64,000 bases of DNA from positions 41,513,382 through 41,577,381 of the forward strand of contig NC_061863.1 of NCBI RefSeq assembly GCF_907164915.1, written 5' to 3'. Both the position numbers and the translations under genes were made by a program. The notes under the pieces are model-generated. The model was not told the origin of the DNA, searched no databases, and saw only the letters and a program-made list of their open reading frames with translations. The DNA is from Impatiens glandulifera (Eukaryota > Streptophyta > Magnoliopsida > Ericales > Balsaminaceae). This document shows positions 32,659 to 44,805 of this stretch, in pieces (position 1 is the first letter of the stretch; each line of letters starts with the position of its first letter).

Positions 32659-35210
32659 TTCGTGGGCTCGACCAACTCGAGGTTCGATAATTTCAACCTT
32701 GGTTGGCGTGTAAAGAATATTATTAAAATAAAATATTATTTTAAAATATTTTTAATAATTTATGACAACCTTTAATATTAATTAAATATAATTAATTTGG
32801 GGTTTAAATTTGAACAATTAGTGATTTTGAATAATCAAATAACAATTTATTTTATGAAACATCCGTATTTTTATATTAATTATAATTAATTTATTCAAAA
32901 GATTATTCATCTAAAGATACAGTCGCCAATTAATTTTTGAAAAATCAATAAAAATGTGTATGTGTACAAAAGTATTTTACACTAAAGTTTCGTTTTTGGT
33001 TCGAAGTTTGGTGATACTCGGGAAAGGTTTTCGCGTTATATCTTCCGCACCCGTTTCTAAAGCGGTCTCTACTTATAAATTTGACTTTCAAAAATCGGTT
33101 GTATAATATTTTATTTTTAACCGATTATTCTTTCAGCCCTAGACATGAGTAAGTTTTAGCGTTATTTAAAATATTATAACAATAATATTTAAATATTGGT
33201 ATATGTTACTATAGATGACTAAGGAGGAAAACACCTGAAGAATATTAGTCATTTAGAGGCATTAGAGTTTAAAAATAAATCCCAAAAAAGCCTTTGTCAA
33301 AATATTTTAAAATTATTTTCTAACTTTTTGGTATTTTAAGAAAATGGTTTGATGTTCCAAAATTACAAAAATAATTTTGGAATTTAAAATTAGGAACCAA
33401 ACAGGCCTTAGGACAAGTGTCATAGGTTTTTGGTTCATTTGTATTGTCTGGAGACTAAGAACCTTAGTCGGACCTATCGTTCCTAGCTGAAAAGCCTCGG
33501 TCGGGGTGCTAAGGTGTAACGACTCTCTATCCTTGTCTGGAATTCTCGACTGGGTTCGGAAATTTTTGGTCGGGCCTCTCAGTCCTAGGTGGAAATCATC
33601 GGTCTTGGGTTTAGGAATTCTCAATTGGGTGCGAGATTCCTCAATCCTATGTTTGATTTCTCGGTCGGATGTAAAAATCATTGGTTCGACCTCTTGGTCC
33701 TAGGTGAAGAACACATGTCCGACCTTTCGATCATAATTGAAGAATATTGGTCGGACCTCTCGGTTCTAGCTAGAGTTTTTTTATCTGACCATCGGTCCTG
33801 ACCGATGGTACTCGGTCAGACCTTTCGATCCTAGGTCGGACCTCTCAGTCCTCAAGAACATCAAAATTACATATTTTGCAATTTTGATTAAGGCTTGGAT
33901 TCTTCGATCCAAGTGCTTAGCTAGCTTCACAAAACTTACACGAACATTTAGAACATCATCCCAAGGTATCAATCGATTTGTGTGATGATCAATTCATTCA
34001 AAATAGTCTATAGCCAAAAACCGGGTTTTTGGTTTTAATGATGTTTTGAAGTGTAAAGAACTAGTCAATAGCTTCTTTATACTTCATATACTTGATTGGT
34101 ACCAATACAAAAATAATGGTTGTTCGTTTAGACCAATTCAAAAACTCCAAATTTTCAATTATTTTGAATTTTTTTATTTTGATCAAACATGATCGGGATA
34201 GATCAAACATGATCTAAATAATTATCCAACATCATTAGAAAAATGCTGGGAAGTTTTCTATGACCTGATTCTTGAGGATTAACTCAAGAATAGAAAAGCT
34301 GATTTTCTAATTTTTGAAATTTAAATTTGGGGGTTTTCGTTTTAGATCGATCAATTGATCATGACTTTCACAAAATCTCATAAATGATTCTAGGATTGAT
34401 TTCTAATCAAAATATTCAACAACCAGGAACCATGCAAGATGAAAACTTAAATAAAAAAATTCAAATTCAAACTAGAATTATGAATTATAGTATGATTGGA
34501 ACCTTACTAGGAATTGGAGAACACTCCTAAGACCTTATATTGACTTTAGGAATGTTAATAAACAAGCTTTAAGGCCTTATGTAAAGATTTCAAAAAATAT
34601 GAAAGCTCGAAGCCTTAATGACAAATTTCTTGTAAATCTTGATACTTGAAATATTCACTTCAGAATTGTTGAGTAAGGTTATATATGGCCTCTTGAAGTC
34701 GGTTAAAGGCTTCAAGTGGACTAAATCAGTCAAAATCCATCAATGACATTTTGGTTATTTTTCATCCTAATTCACGGAATAGGCATTGATGATGCCTAAG
34801 ATTATAGGGGGAAACGATCATCGTGGTATGGTGATCATTCCTCCATTCGAATTAGTTGAAAAGGTGGACTAACAGTTGGGTTCCATCTTTGAAAAATCAA
34901 AGATGGATATGTTGTTATACTTCTAGCGATCGCGGCGAAGAAGATAATTGAAAGCCAAAACGACGTCATTTCAGGAAAGAATGTGGACGTGTAGCGGTTC
35001 GTTAGCATTCTGTCTCGGTTCCATCACGATTTAGGCATTCCGTTGTGTTTCGGCTAATGGTGTTGAGGCGCACGTTAGTCGATCCTGTGTTGAGTGGGCA
35101 CGCGCTTCCTTCGTTATAGCGGGATACGCGGGCTGCTTAGGGGCGTTGGATAAAAATCTAGCGTCTATTTAAAGGTTGTAATTCCTACTGTATTGATTCC
35201 TTTGAGTTTC
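32655..35210 (-). repeat. Family R copy B, LTR-like repeat
   Basis: Collinear with copy A and longer at the far end, where 34,740-35,160 contains the GATCATTCCTCC hairpin region and a GC-richer block with AACGACGTCATTT. The CGGTC-rich core is at about 33,470-33,860. The frames here (for example near 33,313-33,972) translate the repeat core and show no domain. Orientation follows copy A. A truncated LINE begins immediately beyond it. Confidence 0.65.
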
Positions 35211-35220
35211 GATTGCACTG

Positions 35221-35230
35221 AATTATTGAT

Positions 35231-35261
<31 letters not shown>

Positions 35262-35713
35262 TTTTTTTATAAAATATAACTTAACGTCATTTCATTAGAA
35301 ATTCAAACAACATTTATCTCGCCCAAAAACGTGGGAAAAAAATGTGTTTTTGTATTTTCCTAGACAAGCCTAGAAATATTAAGTTGGTTACTTTCTAAAA
35401 ACAAATGAATTACAAACAATCATCGGAATTACAAACAAATTTAAATTGTGAAATAGGGGATTTCCTAAGACCTTCTCTTTGGTGATTCCTGATATGATAC
35501 CTTTCAGTTCCTACAGAGGTTCCAATTCTGTTTATTTTTCGTGACTTTTCTCCACGTCTGAATGTTTGCGCTACAGTTAGTTACAATATCATCCCAGGTT
35601 TGCTCTAGACTTCTTCGATTCCTTGATAATGCCCTTGCGTTTCTCTCCCGCCAGATGTTGTAAACTGTTTAGCTGAATCCGCATTTGAAAATCTTCAATT
35701 TAAACTTGTGGGT
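35221..35713 (-). mobile_element. 5'-truncated LINE 3' end with (TTTA)n tail
   Basis: Matches the 3' end of the LINE at 37.83 kb: AACTTAACGTCATTTCATTA next to the tail, then AACAAATGAATTACAAAC and TACAATATCATCCCAGGT. The tail is a (TTTA)n run at 35,221-35,264 rather than pure A. Only the last ~450 bp of the element are present, typical of LINE 5' truncation. Confidence 0.75.
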
Positions 35714-36212
35714 TTGTTTGAAATTGATTTTTATTACTCCCTTTTGACTTTAATTTTAATCTTTTTAATACACAAAATATTTAAAATAAATATGACAATT
35801 ATTTTTGCCAATTTATTTTATTATTTTGCATATTTTGGGGTTAGATAAATAATTATTGGGGATGAAATGTGTACCACATTTAATCCAAAATTATTTATTT
35901 TAATCTCCTGATTTTTCTAAAATTATTTTTGAGAGAAAATGAGTACAATATTTATCCCAATTAATTTTATTTATTTTATTTGAACATTTTTCTTAATTAA
36001 TTAGATTTAATTATCACAATAATTAATATAATTAGTTATTTAATTAAGTTTTGACATTTGGTTAATTATTTTGATTTTATTTATTTAAAAATAAATCAAA
36101 ATAATTATTTTAATATTATAAATTGGGTAGGTAGATTCTTAGTGCTTACAAAGTGCCCATTTCGAAATCGAGTTTGAATACAAAAGTTTTGAAAACGCTG
36201 AGTCGAGTATGA
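35714..36212. other. AT-rich intergenic DNA, no gene seen
   Basis: AT-rich, with no recognisable content. It ends where the large duplication begins. Confidence 0.5.
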
Positions 36213-39108
36213 CCTCTAACACTAAGTTATATTGTCCAATTTATAATGAGAGTGTTTGGAAAGATGGAACCTGTAACACTATGGTTTATAATGAGAGTAT
36301 GACCTCTAACACTATGATTTGAGTAACCTAGATGCTTCCAAGCATTGCTTTAATTATATTTCATTGGCGATTATCCTAACAAGGATAACTCTGGGAGTCC
36401 TGTTTTTAAATATCTTAACAAAGTACCCGTAAAATCCATAGGATAATGACACAAAGATATTTATAGGTGTTGAAACATCAATTCCTACTTAGCATAAGTA
36501 TTAACAGATTATTGAAGTTTAGTTATGTATAAATGACTAATGGTTAATGTCATAAGGTATGAAGGGAAAATGAAAGTTGTAGTAACATTTCATGTGGGTT
36601 ACTAACAAGTAACACTCGGGGTGATCATATGTGTATGATCGGTATAAACACCTTTTTTTACTAGTGATAACACATTTTAAATCTTAATTTTTTTTAAGAA
36701 TACCAACTCAAATCTGATCTCATAATGACAAATCGAACAAAATATAACACCAACTCAAATTTGAGTGATAGAGATAAAAATGAGATGCTTTCTAAAATTA
36801 GAAAAACCACCTAAGGGACAAGAGAAAAATGTTTTTTCATTTATTTCTAAAGTTTTCTCTAGACATAAAAAATAATCATAATCTGTATTAAAGAAGTATT
36901 GATTTAAAAGGTTAGATATTTTTATTTATTAATTTCATAATCTGTAAGATTTTTAATAGGATTAATAATTATTTTTATAATAATACAATTAACATTAAAA
37001 GTTTCTTCCAAATACTAATATTTGCAGTTGCATTTGAGTTTTAAAAAATAAAATACCATTAATAATATATAATATATTTTAGTTATACATATATCAATGA
37101 ATATAATAATATTTTTTTAATCTAACTCACAATTTTATTGAAGTAAACATATATTTAATAAAATATGTATTTTATAATCAAATTATAAATTAGAATATTA
37201 AAATAAGAGTTTTCCTTTATTTTTTATTAATATAATTTAAAATATGAAACTAAACAAATATATAGATGTATAGATGCTTAACACACTACTTTAAAAAGTT
37301 AAAACATTTTTCCGTTTAATTTATAGATTTCATAATCCTTAAAAGATTTGAATAGATTAATACATGTTTTTGTAAGAAAATAATTAATGTTCATAGTTCC
37401 AACTAAATACTAATATAAATACTAATATTTAGAGATGCATTTTATTTTGAAAAAAGTGAAATTTAATAATAGAACAAACAAACATGAGAAGAATAGACAA
37501 TGTAGGTAAGAAATAAAAGAACTCAATCGGACTTTCAAATACTTTAACGGCATATGTCGCCTCAAAAAAAAAATTATTTTCTTTTTATTCTATCAATCGA
37601 ATTATCTTGATTCAGTTAGATAGTCGAGAATCAAATTTATGAATAACTCTCTCAAATTCACAAATAATTTTGAGGTTGGTGAGAAGTAGCATTTGAATTT
37701 TTTGAAAATTAAACTAATTTCAAGTTATCGTTGAATTGATTTATTTATACTTTATTGAAATCAAGTGTGTCACAAAGTTGAGTTATCTCTTAGTTCATAC
37801 TATTTTGAATATTTTGTTGATTTTTAGACTTTTTTTTTGGAAAACGATTTAACGTTATTTCATTAAAAATTCTCTAAAATGGGAATAAAACCAAATGAGT
37901 TTCTGTATTTTACTAGATAAGTCTAGGAAATTAAGTTTGTTACTGTCTAAGAACAAATGAATTACAAACAATTATCGAAATTACAAACAAATTTAAATTG
38001 CGTTTATCTCGCTAAAAAAACAGAGTCTTTGGTGACTTCCTGATATGATATCTTCCCGTTCGTGCAGAAGTTCCAATTTTGTTCGTTTTTTGGAACTCTT
38101 CTCCAAACCTAGATGGTTCGCACTACAGTCAGTTATAATATCATCCCAGATCTACTCTAGACTTCTTCGATTTCTCGAGAATGCCCTTGCGTTTCTCTCT
38201 TGCTAGAGATATTGTAAACTGTTGAGCCGAATCCGTATTTGAAAATCTTCAACTTAAACTTTGTGCCCTTCACTTTATTCACTACAACTTCCTTGATTTC
38301 TTTCTAGTCTCCCGGGAATCTAGTCATCTCCATATGTTTTTGCAAATTTATTCCAAAGTTTCGAGACAAATGAACAGTTTCCGAAGAGATGATCAGATGT
38401 TTCTTCATTTCCTTCACATAGTAGAAAACTTGAATCCGGAATTTCCATGTACTTCCTGAAGCGATCTCTCGTGTTTAGCCTTTCCCGAAGAGCAAGCCAT
38501 AGGATAAATTGGTATCTCGGGATAACCTTTGACGACCAAACCAGATTAACGCAATCTACTATTTTCTTATTCTCTCGGATGGTGTTCCACACTTTGCTTG
38601 AAATCATCTTCCCGTTTTCCTCGGCTTTCCATCGGTGTACGTTTGTTCTTTTGTTGAATTGGATATTACTGATATGTTCAAGAATGTGCCACCCCACTGA
38701 TATTTGTCTAAGGAGCAAAATCAATAGCCCGTATTTAATGTCTCTAACATTGGAAGCTAGGTAGTCCTGTCTGATCCTCACATTTCTAAATTCCTCTTTA
38801 TTGATTATCGGTTGGTCCTCATACCAGAGATCATGTAAAAACAATGTGTTTTTGTCGTCTCCCCAACTAATATCAAAAAGTCCTACAATATTGTTTCTTA
38901 TCTTAATAATTTTCTTTAATGACCATCCCATAATTTTGCTTATTTTGGATGTCCAAATGCTTGATTCGTGTTTCATAAACCGGGTGTGAACCCACTTAAT
39001 CCAGAGTGATTCTTGTTTGCTCTAAATGGCCCATAGGTACTTATAAGTCAACGTTTTATTCCATTTAATATAGTTCTTGAGCTCTATGTCGCCTTCTTCC
39101 ACTGGTTT
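36213..39108 (+). repeat. Large direct duplication, copy 1
   Basis: Collinear with 61,168-64,000 (window end) with few differences, starting at CCTCTAACACTAAGTTATATTG in both and running through non-coding sequence into the LINE. The shared part crosses the LINE 3' boundary near 37,830, so DNA outside the LINE is duplicated too. Copy 1 has a small internal repetition of CTCTAACACTATG near 36,292-36,322. A more diverged partial copy of 36,905-37,200 lies at 41,160-41,430. Confidence 0.9.
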
Positions 39109-40490
39109 GCAAAGTGCGGTCCACTTAACCTTCTTCCCGCCTCTCTCGCTGCTTCACCAAATAAAGTTTCTCATTAGCGCGTTAAGTTCTTTCATTACCT
39201 TCTTCGGGAGTATGAGTTACTGCGACCAGTAACCGATGATTCTCATTACCACACTTTTGACCAGTTCAATTCTTTGAGCATATGTAAGTATCTTTGTTGC
39301 CCATCCGGAAATTGAGTTCTTCACTTTCTCAATCAGTGGTCTGTAGTGTGAGATTTGAATATGTTTTTCCGTGAGTGGTATACCTAAGTATCTTACTGGA
39401 AAGTTTCCTTCTACGATGCCCATGATGTTGTAGATGTTTGCTTTTTTCCCTCTTTTACTCCTCCGTAGAATGCCAAGCTCTTGTTCTCATTGATAGTCAA
39501 ACTTGTAACCTTAGAAAAAAATGTTAGTGTAACTCTTATAGTTTTTATGGAATCTATGTCAGCATGCGCGAGAATGAACAAATTGTCAGTAAAGTATAAA
39601 TGTGTGATCTCCTCACCCTCACAGAATGGATGGAAGATGTATGGTCGATTCTTTCGGAACTTCTTAAGGACGCTTTTAAAGATCTCCATGATGACGACAA
39701 AAAGGTAAGATGATAGGGGATCTCCCTGCCTCACGCCGTTTTCACCATTGAAGTAGCCTCTGTGGATTCTATTGACGCTAACTATAAAACGAGATGTAGA
39801 AACGCATTGCCTGATTCATTCTATAAAAATCATGGGAAATCTGGATACGACCATAAAGTCCCGAATGGCTTCCCATCTAACAGAATCAAAGACTTTTTTA
39901 TATCAATTTTGAAAGGCACTCTCGGGGATATTTTTCTCTTTCCATAACCTTTGAGGAGGTTTTGCATGAGCAGAATGTTTTGTGAGATAGTTCGACCGGG
40001 AATGAATGTAGATTGATTTAAACTAACAATTTTACCAATGACATTTTTAAATTATTTTGAAAGAATTTTTGAAATTATTTTGTAAACGACATTGCAGCAT
40101 GAAATCGGTTTGAAATCTTGAACCTTTTCGGGAACTAGGGTTTTGGGTATAAGAGTCAAGACTATAGTGTTACATTGCTTGAGCATCTTCTTGTTCTTAA
40201 AGAATCACAGAACCCCTTCCGTCATATCGTGACCAACAACCGACCAGTTTTCCTTAAAGAATTAAGCATTAAAATCGTCTAAACCCGGGCTTTTATTACC
40301 GTTCATACTGAACAGAACCTCTTTTTACTTCATCCCGTGTGACAACCCTAATTAGATCTTGACTGTCTTCAGCAGAAACTCTTTTATCGATAATATGGTA
40401 TAAGGTGTTCAAATGACTTGGTTGCGCTTTCTTTGTGGGTGTCTTCAGTAGAAACTCTTTTATCGATAATCTGTTATAAGGTGTTCAGAT
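37829..40490 (-). mobile_element. LINE (L1-type), 3' part with ORF2 RT and zf-RVT
   Basis: Poly(A) is the T-run at 37,829-37,839 on the plus strand, after the AACGTTAAATCGTTTTCC end also seen in the LINEs at 35.2, 53.8 and 62.7 kb. ORF2 fragments occupy 38,320 to about 40,450. The element is 5'-truncated or decayed before about 40,490, where ACTCTTTTATCGATAAT is doubled. Confidence 0.85.
38320..40450 (-). pseudogene. LINE ORF2 (reverse transcriptase) pseudogene
   Basis: From high to low coordinate on the minus strand: RT N-terminal landmarks around 40,150-39,960 (LTLIPKTL, VQDFKPISCCNVVYKII, ILLMQNLLKGY), then GVRQGDPLSSYLFVVIMEIF at about 39,740, then HLYFTDNLFILAHAD near 39,600. In that motif the catalytic pair expected as D-D is D-N. 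Next come VRYLGIPLTEKHIQISHYRP (39,400-39,340) and a 218-codon frame (38,976-38,320) with WSSKVIPRYQFILWLALRERL, C-x2-C-like CEGNEETSDHLFGNC and KLWNKF, the zf-RVT domain. Several frame changes and stops separate these blocks. No ORF1 or endonuclease domain is visible. Confidence 0.85.
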
Positions 40491-40499
40491 GACTTAATT

Positions 40500-41435
40500 T
40501 TTCGACATTTAAGAATATCTATTTTCGTTATTAGTGGGTGTTCAACTTTGAATTTTCGAGATTTGTAATAGACAAATTGTAGTAAAAACATATGATAACA
40601 TCATTGAGATATAGTATCATTTGTATTATCAAGTCTTAAAGCCTCCATTTCAGAAAACATCAACACCCTCAATAGATATTCTCATTCCTATAACAATTTC
40701 TTCATTTGGTAAGCAAAATATCAATGCAGCATAACTTTCTTGCGTATTTTTATTATTCTTATTGATGACTGCATTCACATCTGTAATAATTTGATCTAGG
40801 TGAATTTGTTTTTTTGCTTTTTCTAACTCAATTCATTGATTCAACTTTTTTTTATGATAGTTGGCCATAAATTTAGAATCTTTGTGCGATAGTTGTAATA
40901 ATATGGTTTTGGTCGATATTTAGTTTTATGATTGTAAAATTATTTCTTGTCTTCTATATCTCCTAACATATTCACGCCATTTTTTCTAAATAATCATCCT
41001 CTTGTCTTTCGATATTTTGCACATTTAAGAGTATTCATCCTGCAAAGAATAATGATTATTGTAAAGATACTTAAATTGTTTATTTGATTTATGCTAAATA
41101 CTTTTGACAATTGAGAAGTTTAACTCTTTTACTTTGAAAATGTTAAACATTTTTAGTTAATTTTATACATTTCATAATCCATCAAAAGGTTTTGATAAGA
41201 TTAATAAATAAAAAATTGTAATAAAACGTTTGACATTCAAAGTTCAAACCAAATACAAATATTTGGAGTTGTATTTGAGTTTTGAAATAAAATATTAATA
41301 ATATATAATATATTTTAATTATATATATATCAATAAATTTAATAATAATTTCAAATTTTAACTCAATATTTTATTCAAACTAGAGATATATTTACATGAA
41401 ATATGTATTTTATAATCTATACATAAATTGGTTTT
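40500..41435. other. AT-rich DNA with a diverged repeat, no gene seen
   Basis: 41,160-41,430 is a diverged copy of 36,905-37,200 (TAATATATAATATATTTTA and AAATATGTATTTTATAATC are shared). The rest is featureless. Confidence 0.5.
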
Positions 41436-41445
41436 GTTTGGACAG

Positions 41446-41508
41446 CACACGTGGCTAATTCAATTCAATTCAGATCTAGTTTCAATATTATTCACATCCT
41501 TATTTAAG
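41446..41508 (+). promoter_or_regulatory. Promoter elements of the cysteine-rich peptide gene
   Basis: A G-box/ABRE-type CACACGTGGC at 41,446-41,455 and a TATA-like TATTTAAG at 41,501-41,508, which is 29 bp before the first ATG and 44 bp before the second. They would suit bZIP control, but no data show it. Confidence 0.45.
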
Positions 41509-41536
41509 TCCGTCTAGTTTCTATCACCTCCCAAGT

Positions 41537-41878
41537 ATGGATACAAGAACAATGAAGCTTCTTTTCCTAATTCTGCTCTTCCTGATTCTCCGTAAGTACT
41601 GTTTCAAATACATTTTCATAAAATGGACTCATAAAAATGTTTAGTCATTTAAAAAATGTCCTCTTATAGTAATTGAATGCTTGGTTCTTAATCTTCTTGA
41701 CTTATTGTGTTAAGACAAGGAAGATGGAGTGATGGTAGTGGAAGGAAGATGGAGTGATGACAATCACCAAATCCCAAATCCATTTTTGATATACAAGAAG
41801 TGTGCAAAGATTTGTAAGATTCTAGGGTTTGCTAGAGGAAATTGGCATGTTCTACGTCACAGATGCACCTGCAAATGA
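41537..41878 (+). CDS. Two-exon secreted cysteine-rich (defensin-like) peptide gene, 72 aa
   Basis: Exon 1 is 41,537-41,591, the intron 41,592-41,714 (123 bp, GTAAGT...TTAAG), and exon 2 41,715-41,878; spliced length is 219 nt in frame. Exon 1 encodes a signal peptide (KLLFLILLFLIL); an alternative start at 41,552 (AACAATG) would drop five residues. The mature part is basic, with C48, C52, C69 and C71, that is C-x3-C-x16-C-x-C, the core spacing of the cysteine-stabilised alpha-beta fold. Defensin-like genes typically have exactly this intron after the signal peptide. Four cysteines rather than six or eight make it a minimal member. GGAAGATGGAGTGATG is doubled in exon 2. The other plausible acceptor, after ACAAG, runs quickly into a stop. 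The encoded peptide would be extracellular. Its role (defence or signalling) is unknown; with no stop or frame break it may be functional. Confidence 0.68.
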
Positions 41879-42129
41879 ACAAATACTAGTTTCAAACACA
41901 ACATAATGATAATCGATCCCTATCTTTATGTTTAATAATGTTCATACTAAACATAGTGTCTTCCTCTCTAAACACTATGATAAATTAAGACCTTGTGATC
42001 AATTATATGATATTGAAGTTTCAATTTTGAAGATCAAATAAAAATAATTATTTTGAATTGTTGAGTTCTTTATTTCGAATTGTTGTATATCGTTTTCTCA
42101 AATGTAAATTTGACACTAATAAGGATAAA

Positions 42130-43280
42130 ACTAATTTCGGAATTTTATATAGTTAAGTTTTATTTGTGAAATATATTAAATTATTTTTCGGGAATCTTGG
42201 TATCTTATTTATAAATAAAACATAGTAGTTTTATTTAAAAAATGAAAATCCACATTTGACATATACATATAAGTTATAATTGACATGGGCATATATTTTA
42301 AGTTATATTTTTAATTGTTAATGGTCATCAATGGATTTTGATTTGAGTGGAGGAGTATGAGTAACCAAACATATGTGTTAAAAGAACTTATTTATTAAAT
42401 ATATATTCATATACAAAATTATAAAATTAATTTAACAAGAGGATTCTAATGATTAAAATTTTCACATTTCGATTACTTTGAGATTTGGGTTTGATTTTAG
42501 TTGTGTATAAATTCATTTTTACCTCTTAAATTAAAATTATAAATCTCAAAAGTCACACACTTTATTTTAAAAATTACTTTTTAGTTGGCTCATTTAACAT
42601 AATAAAATTTATAATTAATTTCTGATGATATCGTATTAATTGAACATCCCAAATTATTTAGTTGGACTTTCCAAAATAACTAATCCGGGCATGTTTTAAA
42701 AATATCTAAATCAGGTTAGAATAATTAAATAAATAAATAGGACGTTGATTGAGCGACTATGATAATTTCTCCCAAAGATTAAACAAGTTTTATCAATCCG
42801 TTTCACCAATTTGACATTAAAAGTTGAAAAATAAAAAAAAAAAAAAAAGGAAAATGCACATCAACGTGAACATAATAATTATGATATTTTTTCTAAAATT
42901 GTAGATAACATGAAACAAATCTCAACTTGACGTTCATGTCGTAAGCGAGATCTTGCTATTTGATATTTTCATAGACATTCCGCAATCAAGAATCTTACAA
43001 AATCTTCAAAAAATACAATAGATGAATAACCTTTTATTTGAGGATATTACATCAAATTCGCGAACTACATAACATAACGTAGAACGATCGTCATTGTTCC
43101 AAAATTTATTTTTTCCTATTTTTTTCATGAGGTCGAAAGAGTAAAAAAAAAAAGAGTAAGAAAGAGATATAAAGTGAGAAAAAAATATTAAATGAAGGGA
43201 GATAGAAAATTACTATTGCTTAAATTTAATTAAATCCCACATACATATAATTCCTTCATTTTCAAATTTGCAACCAAATA
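42130..43280. repeat. Diverged repeat upstream of the pararetrovirus insertion
   Basis: 42,200-42,760 resembles 49,990-50,720 (AACATCCCAAATTA, AAATCAGGTTAGAATAATTAAAT). 42,890-43,270 resembles 48,310-48,640 (GTGAAACAAATC, AGAATCTTACAAAATC, GAACTACATAACA, GATATAAAGTGAGAAAAA). No gene is seen. Confidence 0.7.
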
Positions 43281-43318
43281 TTGATTAAGTGTCACTTCAA
43301 TTCAACCCATCATTCTTT

Positions 43319-43322
<4 letters not shown>

Positions 43323-43410
<88 letters not shown>
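43323..43410. repeat. (AT)44 microsatellite abutting the pararetrovirus sequence
   Basis: An 88-bp uninterrupted AT dinucleotide run. The virus-like reading frame begins directly at its end. AT dinucleotide tracts are known flanks of endogenous plant pararetroviruses. Confidence 0.97.
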
Positions 43411-43412
<2 letters not shown>

Positions 43413-44805
43413 AAATACTGTTGGACAAAAATAAAAATTAATAATCTTGAAATCACAGAAGACACAAAAAGATTAATAATTCAAACTCTACAAAATTCAG
43501 AATTTGAAGAATCTGATTCAGATTCAATACCTAGTGATTCTGAAATAGATGACCTAGATAATGAAAACATTTCTGAATCAAGCTCGGAAGACTCTGAATG
43601 TGAGCCTTGCCGATCAGGATTAAGTTGTCCTAAAAAAGAAACAAATAACCTAGATCAAAATATTGATAAATCAGAATTATATAGAATCATATCTCAATTT
43701 TCAGATATGAAAATTAATGTTTTAACATCAAATCATGCTTTTGAATTACTAAAAGCCATCAAAGACCCAGAATTTAGAATGCAGATCATAGATCAGTTTA
43801 ATTCTGAAGAAGGAACTTCATCCTCTAAATATGAAGAGCCAGAAGAAAAGAGGTTCAATTATAATAATCATAATAAATCTTACACTATGAGTGAAGTAAT
43901 GAATCAACTTAGACCCAAGATTCAAAACAAAGAAGAGAATACAACCCTCACAAATCTTTACAAAGAAATAAATATTTTAAAGGAAGAAATTAAGATATTA
44001 AAAAAGAAGAATATTATACAAGAGTCTAGATTAACTAAGCTTGAGGATAAACCTAGCGAAAATAATCAATATAATGACAACAAAGCAGAAATTGAAGAAA
44101 ATATCTTCTCAGAATTTTTTTTATCCACAATAGAAATGGTTAAATCCCAAAAATGGCACATAAAAATATCTCTCATAATAAATAATCATTATACAAGGTC
44201 ATTTACTGCTCTTGTTGATAGCGGAGCAGATTTAAATGTTATTCAGGAAGGACTAATCCCTACTAGGTATTTTCATAAAACAAGCCATACCCTGTGGCAT
44301 GCAGGGGGATAAACTCCAAATCCGATATAAGCTTCCAAAAGCCTATATATGTACTGATAATAAATGCATTCCTCAAAGTTTTATACTTGCTAAAGATATA
44401 TCAAATCAGGTCATACTTGGAACCCCATTTTTAAACACAATCTACCCTATTAAGATGATTAACAATAAAGGTATTACAGGAACCTTCCAGAAACATGATA
44501 TTTTTCTAGAATTTATTGTGGAACCGTTTACTAAAATGTTACATAGTATATATGATAATATCAAAGCAAAACAAGATCAAATATACTTTCTAAAGCAAGA
44601 AATAAGTCTTATAACAATAGATGAACAACTAGAAAATCCTAAATTACAAGAAAAAATAGCTCTGCTAAAAGACCAACTTTCAATAGATATTTGTAATGAA
44701 CATCCTAATGCATTCTGGGATAGAAAGAAACATATAGTTTCACTACCATATGAGGAATCTTTTAATGAAAAGAATATCCTACAAAGGCAAAACCTTGCCA
44801 AATGA
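43411..44805 (+). pseudogene. Pararetrovirus structural C-terminus and aspartic protease
   Basis: The frame open from 43,281 includes translated AT repeat (Ile-Tyr), so the true coding part begins at about 43,411. It encodes an acidic Glu/Ser-rich stretch, a region with SQFSDMKINVLT, a predicted coiled coil (LYKEINILKEEIKILKK) and then the retropepsin motif LVDSGADLNVIQEG, with the catalytic Asp at 44,217-44,219. A frameshift within 44,285-44,312 moves the reading into the next frame, which continues through VILGTPFL (the protease's second conserved block) and a linker to 44,805. A second shift near there returns to the RT frame. Movement-protein and most capsid sequence are absent. Confidence 0.8.

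Noticed and set aside
43281..43410. N-terminal part of an apparent 343-aa protein with a long Ile-Tyr repeat
   Set aside because: It is simply the translation of the AT microsatellite; the viral coding sequence starts after it.
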